Shown here piece after piece: positions 46,492 through 58,610 of a DNA stretch of 64,000 nt. The position numbers and the translations under genes are program-made. Source of the DNA: Ehretia macrophylla (Eukaryota > Streptophyta > Magnoliopsida > Boraginales > Ehretiaceae); contig CM075778.1 of the NCBI GenBank assembly GCA_037974665.1, positions 29,731,001-29,795,000 of the forward strand, written 5' to 3'. Within the stretch, counting starts at the first letter, position 1. Every line of letters begins with the position of its first letter. The notes under the pieces are model-generated. The model was not told the DNA's origin, made no database searches, and saw nothing but the letters and a program-made list of their open reading frames with translations.

Positions 46492-47180
46492 CCTTTTCAC
46501 GCTCTCTCACCCAAATCAACAAAAATATCGAAGTTCTACATTAATGTGGAAAAAGCAAAATGTTAACATTTTTATTTTTCTGTTAATTGATATTGTTGAA
46601 CGATAAGAATAATATCTGGGTGCAATTGTATGCTAATTCTTTGATAGGGTTATGAGGATGAAAAAATATTTCAGGGGATTTATTGTTCTTTTAGTTACAA
46701 TTTTCTTTCTTTTCATATCGAGATGTTTATGAGTTAAGTTGTGCAGCAGGCTTGTTATTAATGATTGGCCCTCTTCTGAGTTTAATGTAAAATTTATAGC
46801 AAAATGCTCTGGTAACATTTTTTTTTTCAAGTTCACTGATTATACTTTATTTGATGTGTTTGGCCATGTGGGTTGCAGCATTTGAGTTGGCAATAAAGGA
46901 TGTGATTAAAATCATGATAGTCATAGCTTCCTTAAGTATTTTCTTAATTTGGTCTAAAAATAAAAAGACACAATCACCCTCAAGTATTGAGGCTTGTTTA
47001 CCAGATAAAAGTGTCACGGGGAATTTATGGCTAAGCTCATGGGGGACCCTTACTTATAGTGGCCAACACTGATAGAGGCAAGATTTGAACCCACAATTTG
47101 AGCTCTGATACTATTTTAAATAACTATTTGATCAAAAAGTTTAAATTATTAAATAGTGTGTAATTAATTAATTTAATGTG
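46492..47180. other. Right part of the Mutator-like element and FAR-3 intron 4
   Basis: Non-coding. Up to 47049 it is the right half of the Mutator-like element, with its inverted repeat at about 46955-47042; then ancestral FAR intron. Confidence 0.65.
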
Positions 47181-47197
47181 TTGAAGCTAGTACTAAC

Positions 47198-47298
47198 CAG
47201 TAGATATATGGATAAGCAGCTCTACTTTCAAACATTTTTTGGCGAAATTTAGAACATTTACTGCTCCGAAAGCATTGATACCCAAGGCAACATCATAC
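47198..47298 (-). pseudogene. FAR: FAR-3 exon 4
   Basis: 101 bp, open, splice sites intact; nearly identical to FAR-1 exon 4. Confidence 0.88.
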
Positions 47299-47380
47299 CT
47301 GAATATTAACACCCAAAAGACATTTAAGAGTTAAACTTCATTCCTCTTGCTGGATATTCAACCTATACTTCTAATATTAC

Positions 47381-47500
47381 CTTTCGAAAAACCTTGTTGT
47401 GGCAGCAGAATTAAATCGGAATCTTGAATCCCTAAGTTCTCACAAGCAACGTTACCAGGAACTCGAGCCACTTTGTCTACGAGAAGGGGTATCAAGTTGG
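47381..47500 (-). pseudogene. FAR: FAR-3 exon 3 remnant
   Basis: Keeps the 3' end with the donor GTAATA and part of the middle. Lacks 37 bp (junction near 47413) and everything 5' of 47500, which is replaced by repeat DNA. Confidence 0.85.
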
Positions 47501-47805
47501 TATATTTTTATTTTTTATTTTTTATTTTTTGTGAAAATTGCATTGGGGAAAAAAGAAAAGAAAAAAAATCATATATAAGGGTATTTTTTTGTCCAATTAA
47601 GTAATAATTTAAGCCTAAAAACATGAAAAATCGCACCGAACGCGCGTGTAACACACTCTCCGTTAAAAGTAATGATTTTTTTAACGGAAGGGACTGTGGT
47701 GCTACATTTTTAAAACCACGGGGGGTTTCGGTGTACTTTTGAAACCACAGAGGAGTCATGTGCACTTTTGTTAAAACATAGAAAGTTGTGATGCTATTTA
47801 CCCTT
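47501..47805. mobile_element. Repeat replacing the 5' end of FAR-3 exon 3
   Basis: Not FAR sequence. The right edge on the minus strand is GGGTAAATAGCATCACAACT, followed inward by short 'ggtttc/gaaacc' repeats about accumulating 'accacgggggg'; it looks like one end of a TIR element. It replaces the rest of exon 3 and part of intron 2, so insertion came with a deletion. Confidence 0.5.
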
Positions 47806-48075
47806 TTTTATTTATCTCTCTTCTTTTTACATGCCCCAACTAAGAATTTACATGATAAATTGGTGAAAGAAATGGGGTAATATCTAGCATAAGAAGAAGG
47901 CTATAAAGCACTAGTGAAAGGGAAAGAAAGACATTCATATCCTAGCGTAGGAGTGATAGGATAAATGGAAGGCACAAAAGTACAGAAACGACTGTAAAGG
48001 AACGAATGGTGACACAGCCAAAATGTTGATATCCTAAAGATGCTTAATCCACTTAAAAGATGTGAAGGTACGAGC

Positions 48076-48125
48076 CTCATCATATAATCTTTGTGTAGCT
48101 GACACGACATCTGCTGCTCTCATTA
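48076..48125 (-). pseudogene. FAR: FAR-3 exon 2 remnant
   Basis: 50 bp, reads [16 protein letters not shown]. Alignment with the other copies stops sharply after 48125. The donor is GC instead of GT. Confidence 0.88.
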
Positions 48126-48255
48126 TGTTGGAAATATTGGTGCTCATTTGTTGGTATGCTAGATCATTCTAGAGCAAAAGGCAAGAGATATTTGTGAGCT
48201 AGAAAATTAATAAACAAAAAAAAGAAAGCTCTAGATGTATTAGTTGTAAACAAGA
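48126..48255. mobile_element. LTR-like fragment at the nuclear/mitochondrial junction
   Basis: Begins TGTTGGAAATATTGGTGCTC exactly where FAR-3 exon 2 stops, the kind of start seen in many copia LTRs. It is AT-rich like nuclear DNA and has CTAGA-containing inverted words, then grades into mitochondrial-type sequence. No second LTR in the window. Confidence 0.35.
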
Positions 48256-50040
48256 TCATGAAGCTGCCAGAGCTCATGAGTCATAGCTCCGTATGTTGCT
48301 TCAACCCCGGGTGGATTACCTCTTTATGCTTAGTTTAGTGCTTATTCCCTTCGGGACTGCTTATATCAAGTCCTGTCCTGTATGATCCAATGCTGTTAGT
48401 AGCTTAAATCAGTATCTTGTCGGTCAGTCCTGCTTTTGCTCTTCATCTGGCCCATAAGGAAGTAAAGGTAGGTATTTAGGTGGGGCTATAGGGCTTTGGT
48501 ACATAAAAGTCATTATTGGTGGTCCGGTGTGGAATCAGTTCAGTTCTTGCACCAGAAGCGTACGAGATCGCTTATAGCGAGAAAGACAAAGAAAAGAAAG
48601 GTCCTTGTGATGCGTCAATCTAGTACTTTTTGGAGAGAGAGATGACTAAACGTTCAAAAGATGCTACTTGGGGGCGGGCTGTCCCCATTTTCTTGATGCA
48701 AGTCTAAAGCAAGCAAGCTCTAATCCTATTGGATCTTACACTCCAGTTGTATTTGGGTTTCGCTGCCTAGATACAGTCTACCCTTCTTCTTCCCCATCCA
48801 GCAATAACGAAAATAGCAAAATAAAGATAGGGCACCAATCAATAGCAGCACACCTAAAAGACAACATTTCATGTTCTAACACGGCAAAGCCAAGACACAA
48901 GAATCTTCCATCAGCTTTGACAAGTTTCTTTTTTAGAAAGGTCGATTCCTGAACCTTTGTCTTTGCTTTTCGTATTAAATGTGGCTTTCTCCAAGTCTAA
49001 TCTCAGGTTTTTCCTTATCTATGAACTCTATAGATTGATTGATCCACAAAGAGATTGTACCTACTTCAGTAGTTGTTTATCCTGAACCCTATGGCACTTC
49101 GTTGCTTGCTCCAGTGAGCTACCTATTTAATGAAAGGGATATTCTTCTCTATTTTCAGTGTGTGTACACGCTTTCAAGCGGAAAAGATGAACTCAGACTA
49201 ATAAAAGGAAAGGGAAACTTTTCTTTCTGTCTAGGTCTGCCTCAACGAGCTTTGCTACTTCAACAAGGAGTAGAGAAGGCCCCCTTATCATAGGCGACCG
49301 AAGGCACAACCTATTTAACAACATCAAGAAGAAGGAAATTTGGCTATTCTAGAAAGTATCTTTGACCAAATAGAGTATCCTTCCGTATAGGGGAAGGAAA
49401 GGCTCTCACAGTAGTTGTTCTGTAAGGGCTTTCATTAGCGTGAGAAGGAAGGCGGTAAAAGGGTATTGAGCTAAGAATGCTTATACAGGGCATAGGGCTT
49501 ATAGAGAATGAGAGGGGCTCACTTGACAGAGTGCCGAGCATTGTTCGTCGTGCTAGTTCCGCTACTCCAGTTCCAGTGGTAAACGAAACCTTCTTTCTCT
49601 TGCTTTCGAGCCTACGTCTCTCTTTCAAGGGTTCCACTTTCTTTGGTAGCTTTGGGCAAGGCAGTACTGGTACTCAATCGATTTTGCTGACGCCGCTTTC
49701 AGCTTCAGGGAACAAGCAACGGCTTTCGCACTAGCTGCTTTCCCTTATGTTACACAAATAGTACTTTGTCACCTTTTTTCTCTTTATGATGTAGTAGTAG
49801 CGCGCGCGCTTGTACTTAGAGCAATTACGCGCTTCTCTCGTTATGTTGTGCAAGCCAGCTTTCTCAAGGAGGAGACATGATTTAGCAGTTAATTACATCT
49901 CGAAGAAGACCTCCTAAGGACGCCGGCCAGTAGAAAACTATTTAGATATTTTGAAGGAGACACACGAGAGGCGGCCAAAGATTCAGACTACGGTCGAAGC
50001 CAATTACAAAGGTTCGGAGGAGGATGAGACCCTTTCAAGG
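48256..50040. other. Mitochondrial-type spacer, no gene recognised
   Basis: Several open frames of 80-97 codons on both strands, none resembling a known mitochondrial protein. Confidence 0.5.
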
Positions 50041-50760
50041 AGGTGATTGAGGCAGTACGGTAATAACCTTTACAGCTACCTGTCCTTAGAAAGCGTCAGC
50101 TCAAAAAAAGGGGTCCCCTTAATGTATGGGACGAGACCAGGTCGGATTAGTAGCTTGAGGGTCGAGTGTTTCGACCATAAAACACTTTTGGCATTGGCTC
50201 AGGATGCCCCGACTTAGGATGTATGCTTCGATACACCCCCTGCTCTGTAGGAATTGACATATGATTTTGAATCATCGTTGATGATAATTTTTTCACTGCC
50301 GGCTGGGGCAACCTTTCGATGACAGCCTAACTGAACATTTATGAGAAAAGCCCTATAAATTGTCATACCAGATCATTTTGAAAGGCGCTTGCTTTGGTTA
50401 GTTTCTTTCAGCAGCCCGTGAACTTCTGTCAGAGGTCTTCGAGCCTTACGTGGTGGCAGGGTCGTCACGAGTAATAAGCGTCGACAACATCCTTCTCCTG
50501 CACACTGGGTAGTCTATTGCTAAGGACTCAGTGCTCAACCGTGCCCATATGTTAGTTGAAACCAATCTTACCTTATTTACGATAAACCCCAAAGACACTG
50601 CTCAGTCTATGTCTTCCAACGTTAAGTAGTATCTTGCGTTTAAATGGACTGGCCCTTCTTTTAGGGAAACTATATGATTGTCTTCCCTTAGATCTGAGGG
50701 CAGCAATGTTGAGAGGGCAAAAGCACTTTTCTTTTTTCAATCTCTCGGAAAGAGGAAGAG
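50041..50760 (+). pseudogene. Decayed coding region, possibly reverse transcriptase-like
   Basis: Conceptual translation shows long open stretches broken by stops and frame changes. One (50065-50214) contains GTRPGRISSLRVECFDHKTL. Another (about 50389-50670) contains VISVDNILLLHTG, which looks like a Y-x-D-D motif with changes, followed some 35 residues on by NVK and FKWTG, like the 'LG..W' segment after the palm in retroelement reverse transcriptases. No source family named with confidence. Confidence 0.25.
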
Positions 50761-53700
50761 GTCCCCGGTCGATCGAATCCGTGTATTTAACATTTTAGAA
50801 TGTTCCTTCTTCTCCTCTGCTTTTGCTCTGGCCTAGGAGTAGGAGCTCAGGTCAGGCATGCCCTTGATTCTTGCCGCTCATGCCTTGCCTTTTGCTTGCT
50901 TAATTTAGCTAATCCGCTAATCGTGAATCCCTTGCTCGCTTTGTTCCAGTTCATCTTTCTTCTGTTGTTAAGCGAGGGAAATCCATAGGTTAATTAATAG
51001 CTTTTTCTTTTTTTTTGTAAACAATAAATATGTGTCCCTCCCCTCTTCTCTGTTGAGTTCATCTCGTAAAGGGGGCTATAGTTCAATAGTATGGGCATTT
51101 CTCCTTATAAGAGGGAGGGCGTGTTAAAGCCATCGCATAGGGGCTCCCGTATAAGCTCCCACAAGGATTGATAATAAGCATCAATCCGGCCTTCTGCGGA
51201 GATAAAAGGAAGAATCTATTTTCAATATTATCTTGATTTCCATCTCAAGCTCGGTCATTGGCTGTTCTCCTCAATCGATTAGACTATGGCGAATCGCTTG
51301 TGTATTGGTCTTTGGGAAAGTGGTTGACGCTATTGCTCGCAACTGGTCTTGATCGGTCTGTCGGTCCAACAAAGAAATCCACTCTAGTTGCTTCTTCTGT
51401 CTGGTCGGAAACTGGTATTCTGTTTATGGTGGTTGGGTCGGCAGCAAGCATAGGAGCTAAGGTCGAAAGCGAGGTGGAGTGAAGCACAGTCGGCAACAGC
51501 TAATTGGCTCAGGCGATTCTTGTTGTTGGTGCGGGCGTTATCGGGAATTGAGACAACCGGAAGAGGGACCATTCGCCATAATTTGATTGCGTATATCAAC
51601 AAAGAGATGCGTAATAAGCTTTGCTCAGGTGTCCCGTCTCTTGGTTTCGTGTTGGACAGCACGAATACGCTGGATCAGGTGCCCTAGCCGAGCTAAAGTC
51701 TGATTTGATGAAATCCTTCGAAGAAGACTCTAGTTAACCACTCTTATCATTGGTTTCCCGCATCCTCAGGGGGCCGCTCGGATGAAGAACCAGCAAATCG
51801 AATACGGAATTAGAGCTCGGGTAGGGCATCAACCACAGTACAGGTTACGGACCTATCGAGATGCTTCCTTGCAGAACCCAACAAGGGTTGTAACTCAATA
51901 GAGTGAGTGGTAATCCTTGTAAACATGAGCAGGAGAATATAGATGGGTCTGTCTTGTCTTAGACTAGCCCTACTCTATTCATCTTGGCTATCTTGAGCCT
52001 ATGAATAAGCTTGGGGCTACTTTTCATTTTTTGCTTACTACTAGGGCTTCCAACACTAATTCCTACGCTTAAGCGGGTCTCATAGCCCCCCTGTGACCTT
52101 CACAGGTTAATTAATGTGCTTTAAAAGTGCACTTCTATGGCCCTTCGCCGAGCATTTTAGAGTTTCTTTCTCAGGATGTGCCTTTATCTTCACCGGTGGA
52201 TTGGCATACTTATTGTGAACTTTTGTATGCGATTCCTGCTGTTCGTTACCAGTGAGTGTAGCATTGATGTCCTTAAGAATTTCCCTGTTTCCGTCTGCGC
52301 TTTCATCTGTCTGTGCTTGAAAAGATTCCTAGAAGCCTGCACGTAGTAAGGCCAGAAAAAGGAATAAAGTAGGACAGTCTGCCTCTCTCTATCTTCCCAT
52401 TCCTTGTAAGAAGTCCTAGGAGCCAAGGCAGTAAGGAAGCCAGTCTTTTGTCTTGTCTTTTAGTAAGTCTTTCCCTTCCTTGTACCTACTAACCCTACCC
52501 ATATGCTCACCAGACATCGCCCCCTGCTTTGACTTTGCTGCATTTTCCACTTGTATGAAATTCCTATCTCTCAAGAGTCAAAAGGCTACGAACCTCGCTA
52601 ATCCAACAAGACTTCTTTGTGATTAGCTTATGAAAGCAGAAAAAGGAGTTCCCGCATACCGTACTCATAGAGCTCCCTAGTCTCACTCTTAGTAGGTAAA
52701 CCCTACTCCTAGTAGTGCACTCAGTCCTTTCAGAGAAGACATCGGGCAAGGAAGACTTCCTTATTTCACTTTTATCTATACGATAAGTTTCCACATTTGC
52801 TGATTCCACTTGAGCAAAAACATCTTATTCAACCGGTAATACCGCATCTATTTCTATGTAATATGGCACTGCACTTGCACTGTGATCGGAGAGGAATCTT
52901 ATCCTTGCATCCCTTGTTTGGCTACTTTACTACGCTATTCAAAGCATCGAAGACGCTGCCGAACCACTACTCGTACTAGTAGCTCATCCTCTCGTCCGTC
53001 CCTAGCTGCCTTGAGATAAGAATCAGTTAAGATAGCAGCTTTTTTTCTTTGAATATATGTATCTCTGTCTCGCCTGCCTGGGGATTTGATTGAACTACTC
53101 CGAACTCTTTATCAGCATCTGTTTTCAATGCCAGCTGGATTGCTCTGTTGTATTCCTTTGCCTGCCTGTGAGAGCATTATAGCTACGATCTTTCTTCTCT
53201 TATTCAATTTCTAACCAAATGAAACTGATTCAATGGCAGCCCTTCTTCCTTGTTCACAGAAACCATTTTCTAAAGAGCAAAGAGAACAAGAGCAATCGCA
53301 GCTGAGTCAACTCTATCCATTCTTGTTCCAAGCTAAAAGCTTGAGGAAGAAGAGCTTATTCAACTCGAGGGTCAAAGAAGACCAAGGAAATCTCGATTCA
53401 ACTACAAGCCCAGATTACTAATGGAAAGAAGAGCCCAGAACTTCGACCAGCCCTAGAGAAAAGGTCAAAGCTAAAGTCGAAGAGGCTGTAGACAAAGACC
53501 TTCCTACCGGAGGCACTTTTACAAAGTTTCCAGAGGGCCGGAGTACATACCCTTTTTTGGTGTGAAGCTGCCTGCCTTTAGCAATACAGCTTGTTTTCCG
53601 CACCTATGAGTCTGATTGCTTTATCAATCGCCTTATCTTATTTATTCTATTGAACCGGCTCAATGTTTTCATTTTTGCTCGTTAAAAGTAGAGCAGCTGA

Positions 53701-56700
53701 GCTTCCTTTGTATCAGACAATGAAATTCCCGTTATGGTGTTGATACTTTCAAAGAAAGAGTCCCAGATTGGTTATCAACATTAGAACCTCAGCTTTGAGG
53801 AAGTCCTATGATTTCACAAAGAAGCTGCGCCAGATCTCTCCTGAAAGCAAGGGAAGGAAGGGCACTTTCGAGAGCTTAGATCCGTATGAGGAAAAATCCG
53901 TTGTGACAGAATCTGAATTGCTCGTGACAACATAGAAGATTTCAGGATACTGACATATGACTAGCATTTTCTTTCGGTTTAGGGAGTCAGGCAGGTTTTT
54001 ATTCCTGCTAAATTCTCCTAACAAGAGGTCTATGTCAATTAGACCAATCTGTGCCTGATTGCGGTCGGCACTGTCAACTTTATTCAATCGGTATATGCCC
54101 TGGGTTTCCCAGATACCATTACTATAGGGTATATAGTGGGAACCAACATGGAAAGCCTTGCTTACTTTTAGCCAAGTCTTCTCAACTCCATCGGGTGGAA
54201 ACCTTCCCAACTATTATTAATTAAGGAATAGCTACTCTAACTGGTGGAGTCTCCAAAACAAATAATAACCATGGAAGATAAAGAATCTAAACTTTCAACA
54301 ATGAAATGAGCAGTACCCACGAGCTAGGAGCTAGTAGCAAGGGGGTATCGTGGAAAATTCACTCAAACTTTTTCTGATTGAGCTAGAACCGATACGGCAA
54401 CACCAGCCAAGGTAGTTTACTAGTACAGTTGGTCGCATATCCAAGGACATCTAGTCTAAGTGCTTATGCTTCTGCTTTTCCCTCAGGGGTTGTTGTCCGT
54501 CCATCCCCTTGCCCGAGAGGGCTTTGATAGGGCGGAATAGCTAGGGTATATAGTAGCGTTCTATACGATCGAATAGGATCAAAACTGGGCAATAGCTAGG
54601 TAAGAGCCATTAATCGTCCTACCGAGGATACCATAGATAGCAGGCCTCCCAAGGATATCTTGGATAAGAGTTTGAAAAGTTATACCATAGATAAGAGTAG
54701 TAGGACTCTCTGTTCTGCCAATCTCCTCGCTCTAACAAGTTAAGCTTTCTAAGGGCCTCTTCTTACTAGTGTTCCCTTTCCTAACCCAACAAGCTTTTTG
54801 TATACATGCATTTCGAGCCAATGATAATTCAAATACTTTTTTTGTTTAGTAATTAGTAATTTAATCTCTTCTATCGGCCATGGCCGATAGTCATGACACT
54901 AAATAAAAGAGAATCTTTTTAGGTCTGAAGGGTAAGCAAAGGCAAACGGGATATTTTCCTGAAAGTTAAGAAGGTTCTTTTTTCATAGCATACTCTATTC
55001 CAGCTATTGGCTAGCCGGTTGGACTTGGCTGCCACTACAACTGTAACCCAGGAAGTGATCAGTTATCCAAAAAAACCAAGGTGCATTTATCCATTCTAGT
55101 GGGAGAGAGCCAATCTATTTATACCTTTCCTTTCTTTGACTTTTGAAAAAGCCTTATGGGAATAGATAAGTCATTTTATTTGCAATTGGCTAGGTTAAGA
55201 TCGATTCTCAATGGAGAAAATCTATAATCCAAATCAATTGGTCTACTTTATTGTTTTCAGGGCTGATTCCCCTATTGATTAACCTCCTCCAACCTCCGAA
55301 GCTGATAAGATCCTAGCTCCTTCTCGAACAGCGGTAAGAGATCATCCGTATGCATCGACATCGTCTGCGATTCGATAGCATAGGGAAGCATGGAATCGGA
55401 CGCTAGCTTCTCTTAAATGTGGGGTGCTTAACACATGAAGATTGGACCCCTTCTTGTATGGGATTATCGCCTCAGTGAGTGCCTCCTCGACAAAAGTGAG
55501 TGTTCCGAAGGCAAGAACAAGGAAGAAGTGAGGGAGGTCTTTCGAGATTGAATATGATTGAGAATTGTGTAAAGAAGAGTTCTTTCTTTCGAAGCTAGCC
55601 ATTGGCAAGGAATTGATGCACTAAATCCGCTGCTATTGAAGGAATTACCGGTTTTCCTAAGCGTGGCACATATGTAAAGTAATAAGCTCTTTTCCCAATG
55701 AGAAAGATAATGTTAATTGGCTCTTACTTACTTTTATCTAGTGCGCCTAGGACTAATTCCACTCACGGCATTAGAGGTCTAACCCACTAAAAGCGTTTTT
55801 GCGATCACACCTGTCAATCTCCGATGAATCAAGTCAGGGGGTAGAATCTGTTGCTTGTATGGATGGTATCGAATCAACTGTTGGAGGAATATCCGCTGTA
55901 GGACTTCACAAGCTCATGCCATCAAAAGTCAGCTCTTTCGGAAGAGAAGGAGTTGCATATAAAAAGGCTGTTAGCAAGTCAATTGTTTTACCTAGGTAGG
56001 GGGCGGGCCATTTTGCCAAGTAGGAGTAAAAGTCTTACCATGTTAGCAATTTGAATTGGACAGCTTTCGATAGTTGGGATGGAGCCTTTCCTAAAGCGTC
56101 CGTTTGCCTCAGGCAATGGCAATTCTTAGTCCAACTAAGCATTCGCTTGGAGTCGCTATGAGAGAATAGCTACCGATTTCCCTGCTTCCTTTTCTTGGTC
56201 TCGGAGAATGCTTGACTCAAACTATTAAATTGACAAAAGTCTATTTGAAAGTGAAATAGATACTGCTGGTCACATAGCCTAGGGGCAACCCCAGGAAGTC
56301 AGCTTCGCTTGTGACCTTAAGGAATACAAAATGTTACCCGGAATTCGTAGCAAGGACTTTACTTTGTCTGCTATTCTTTCCTAAATCCATTTCACTGGGT
56401 GTTCACTCAAACTCAACATGAATTGAATCCTGAGGTGACTTCGCTAGACTTGCTTCTAGTCTGATAGGAAATCCAACTCAGAGTCGTAAGAACTGAAGGC
56501 AAGGCCTAAGACCACTTATTCCTTCTCGAAAGCTGCCCGCGAATGCCCTTCTTACTAGGCTGACAGCAGTGAGGTCGAATCCCAGGGGAAATCCCAATAT
56601 CAAATCGGAAAAAGCCCCGTGGGAGAATGAGGAAAAGGTGGGGTCTTCAACTGGGGTGAAGTTAGGCGGACATGCATCTAAGGGGAAAGTCCTATCGTAG

Positions 56701-57960
56701 TGAAGCTTACTTGGAAGATCTAAAGATATAGACTGATTCAATATGAGTAAGCATGGAGGTGGTTGATAGTTGAGCAGATTGGGTTGTAGTGATAGGGGGA
56801 TGACTGGCATGTGATCTTTGGCCATAGAAGTGACCCTCTTTCTCCTGTGGGTAAAGACTGAGACGGATGAGAGAAGGAGATTTCAGTTAGAGGAATGCCT
56901 CCGCGAGCTATAGTAGCGTAAAGAGGAGGAATGAGGAGGATGGATCCTTTCCGGGCGATATTCCCCATTTTCTTTATAGTAAGGGGCAGGAAGATCAAGG
57001 CTGAATCCGACCTTCTTTTCGTTTCGTTTAGGTGTGAGCCAATTTTGACTTTCTAAGATCTCTCTTCGAAGGACTCTATGCCTGTTCTCGAATCCGCAGC
57101 AATAGATGAGGATTTCGCTTGCCTTGGTGGAAGCTCTGGATGTCGGTAGAGCTACTTCTGAACTACGTCCACAAAAGACTGAGACGGTTCCCATGAACCG
57201 CGAACTAAGACTCCGTCACTGCCTAAGAAGTTGGAACTTGTAAGATTCAAATAGATAAATAAGGTATTCCCCTTCGGGAAGAAATAGAACCTATTAGAAC
57301 TACGCAGACGATATTCCGACATCGGAGTTGAGTCTCTTTCTTCTCTTATTTGCATTAACTCCTTAACTACCAGACAAGAAAGAACAAGGAATGCAGAGCT
57401 ATACATAGTCTTACTTCTAATCCATTCATTCCCCATAGACAATGAGGCACCCACTCAAAACGAACAAGGGCTCCTTACTCCTTCACATCCGACCACCCTT
57501 TGAAAGGGCAGACAGACTTGACTCCCCGATTGGGCAGTGGTACTCGAATGAGACCAAGCATCCCTTCCTTTGGTATGAAAGAAGTAGCAAGGAAGAATCT
57601 CCCTCACAGGGAGGAAAGAGGCTTTAGATAGGAATTCCTACTTCAACTAGAGCTTGGAACCAAAGAGTCTTTCCTGCTTTGACCCATAAAAAAAGGAAGA
57701 AGAACAAGGGGCTCCTACCCTTCCACAACAGCCCAGTAGCTTCCTTACACTATACCTGCTCCCGAAAGCCCATCTACAGACCGGGAAGTCCTCATACACA
57801 GACAGGGAAGGCAGCGAAAGAATGTCTTACTACAGACAGAACAGAGTCAATAGCCAAAGTAAGACCTACAAGGACAAGAACAGCCGAGAAAGGAAAAAGA
57901 ATAAGAGGAAGAGGCGGATTCCCTCGCCAATCTGGCATCAGCCATTGTCATACTCTACGG
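50761..57960. other. Mitochondrial-type spacer, no gene recognised
   Basis: 7.2 kb without a recognisable gene, tRNA or rRNA. The longest open frame is 134 codons (54210-53806, minus) with no familiar motif. Probably intergenic mitochondrial DNA. Confidence 0.5.
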
Positions 57961-57962
57961 AA

Positions 57963-58610
57963 AAGCTTCCGGAGAAATAGAGATCAGGTTGTTAGAGGAA
58001 CCAGCCTATTGCTTGCAGATCAGTGAGGAAGAAGAGCAGGCAGAATTATCTACAAAAGATCCTTCAACCAAAGACTGCTCCATTGTATGGACAACGAAGA
58101 GGCAAGCAAGGTGATGGAAGAGATGCACGAAGGAGATTTGGATCCCCACATGAATGGTCTCATGATGGCCGAAAAGATTATAAGAAAAGGGTACTATTAA
58201 ATCGAGAAAGATTGCGAAAATTATGTAAAAAGATGCTTTCAATGCCAAGAGCACGGGAACGGAACCTAAGACACACCCCAGAAACGGATCTTCGCAATTT
58301 CACTGCGCCATGGCCATTTTCAACATGGGGGATCGACATCATCGGCAAAATCTCTCCCAAGTCCTCCAATGGCCACGAGTATATCTTGGTAGCAGTGGAT
58401 TATTTCATAAAATGGGTGGAGGTAGCTTCATATACAACAGTCAATGCCAATCATGTCATTTTTATCAAGGCCAATATCATGACGAGATTTGGCATGCCCA
58501 ATGAAATCAGCAGCGACATCAATAGCAAGACAGCGGATATGCGAACAAGATCATATAGTTTCACAGAAACCTCATATCCGCAATGAATATTCCGTTTTCG
58601 CAGATGAGGT
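57963..58610 (+). pseudogene. Ty3/gypsy pol remnant (RNase H end and integrase) in mitochondrial-type DNA
   Basis: Reads RLLEEPAYCLQISEEEE, then NEEASKVMEEMHEGDLDPHM, EKIIRKGYY and CFQCQEHG (the integrase zinc-binding H-H-C-C), then in another frame APWPFSTWGIDIIGKISPKS, ILVAVDYFIKWVEVAS and FGMPNEISSD, the start of the integrase core with the first two Asp. Frame changes near 58190 and 58260; the third catalytic residue is not reached. Resembles the Tat/Ogre group, by order of motifs. No LTRs near it. Confidence 0.85.

Larger units (their letters stand above)
30701..47049. mobile_element. Mutator-like element split by element B (FAR-3 intron 4)
   Basis: Perfect 10-bp duplications TTACTTATAG (30691-30700, 47050-47059); FAR-2 shows the empty site at about 20191-20200. 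The left TIR (30701-30859) begins GAGTAAATGTCATTTTTCCC. Its inverse is found at about 46955-47042, with the last dozen bases of the right terminus lost. Without element B it is only about 720 bp and has no transposase. Its ends resemble the element at 20311-22832, so both belong to one family. Confidence 0.75.
25982..48125 (-). pseudogene. FAR: Fatty acyl-CoA reductase FAR-3, exons 2-10, heavily disrupted
   Basis: Third tandem FAR copy, now 22 kb because intron 4 holds nested transposons. Exons (minus): 48076-48125 (exon 2 remnant), 47381-47500 (exon 3 remnant), 47198-47298, 30395-30597, 29254-29413, 27052-27133, 26582-26841, 26240-26367, 25982-26135 with stop TAA. Faults: exon 2 cut by foreign DNA and its donor GC; 5' part of exon 3 replaced and 37 bp deleted; one-base insertion in exon 5; exon-6 acceptor GG and a 2-bp deletion; 10-bp deletion in exon 8; exon-9 acceptor and donor lost; exon-10 acceptor AA. 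Clearly a pseudogene. Exon 1 would lie to the right of the window if the insert is flanked by the rest of the gene. Confidence 0.92.

Noticed and set aside
51061..51140. tRNA-like start 'gggggctatagttcaatag'
   Set aside because: No T-arm (GTTCRANYC) and no acceptor stem partner at the right distance.
53806..54210. 134-codon minus-strand frame in mitochondrial-type DNA
   Set aside because: Longest frame there, but no motif, and random frames of this length are expected in GC-balanced spacer.
56560..56600. 'ggtcgaatccc' as a tRNA T-arm
   Set aside because: No D-arm or anticodon arm upstream and no acceptor stem.
57679..58026. 115-codon plus-strand frame before the gypsy remnant
   Set aside because: Lys/Arg-rich, overlaps the RNase H frame in another phase; no family resemblance.
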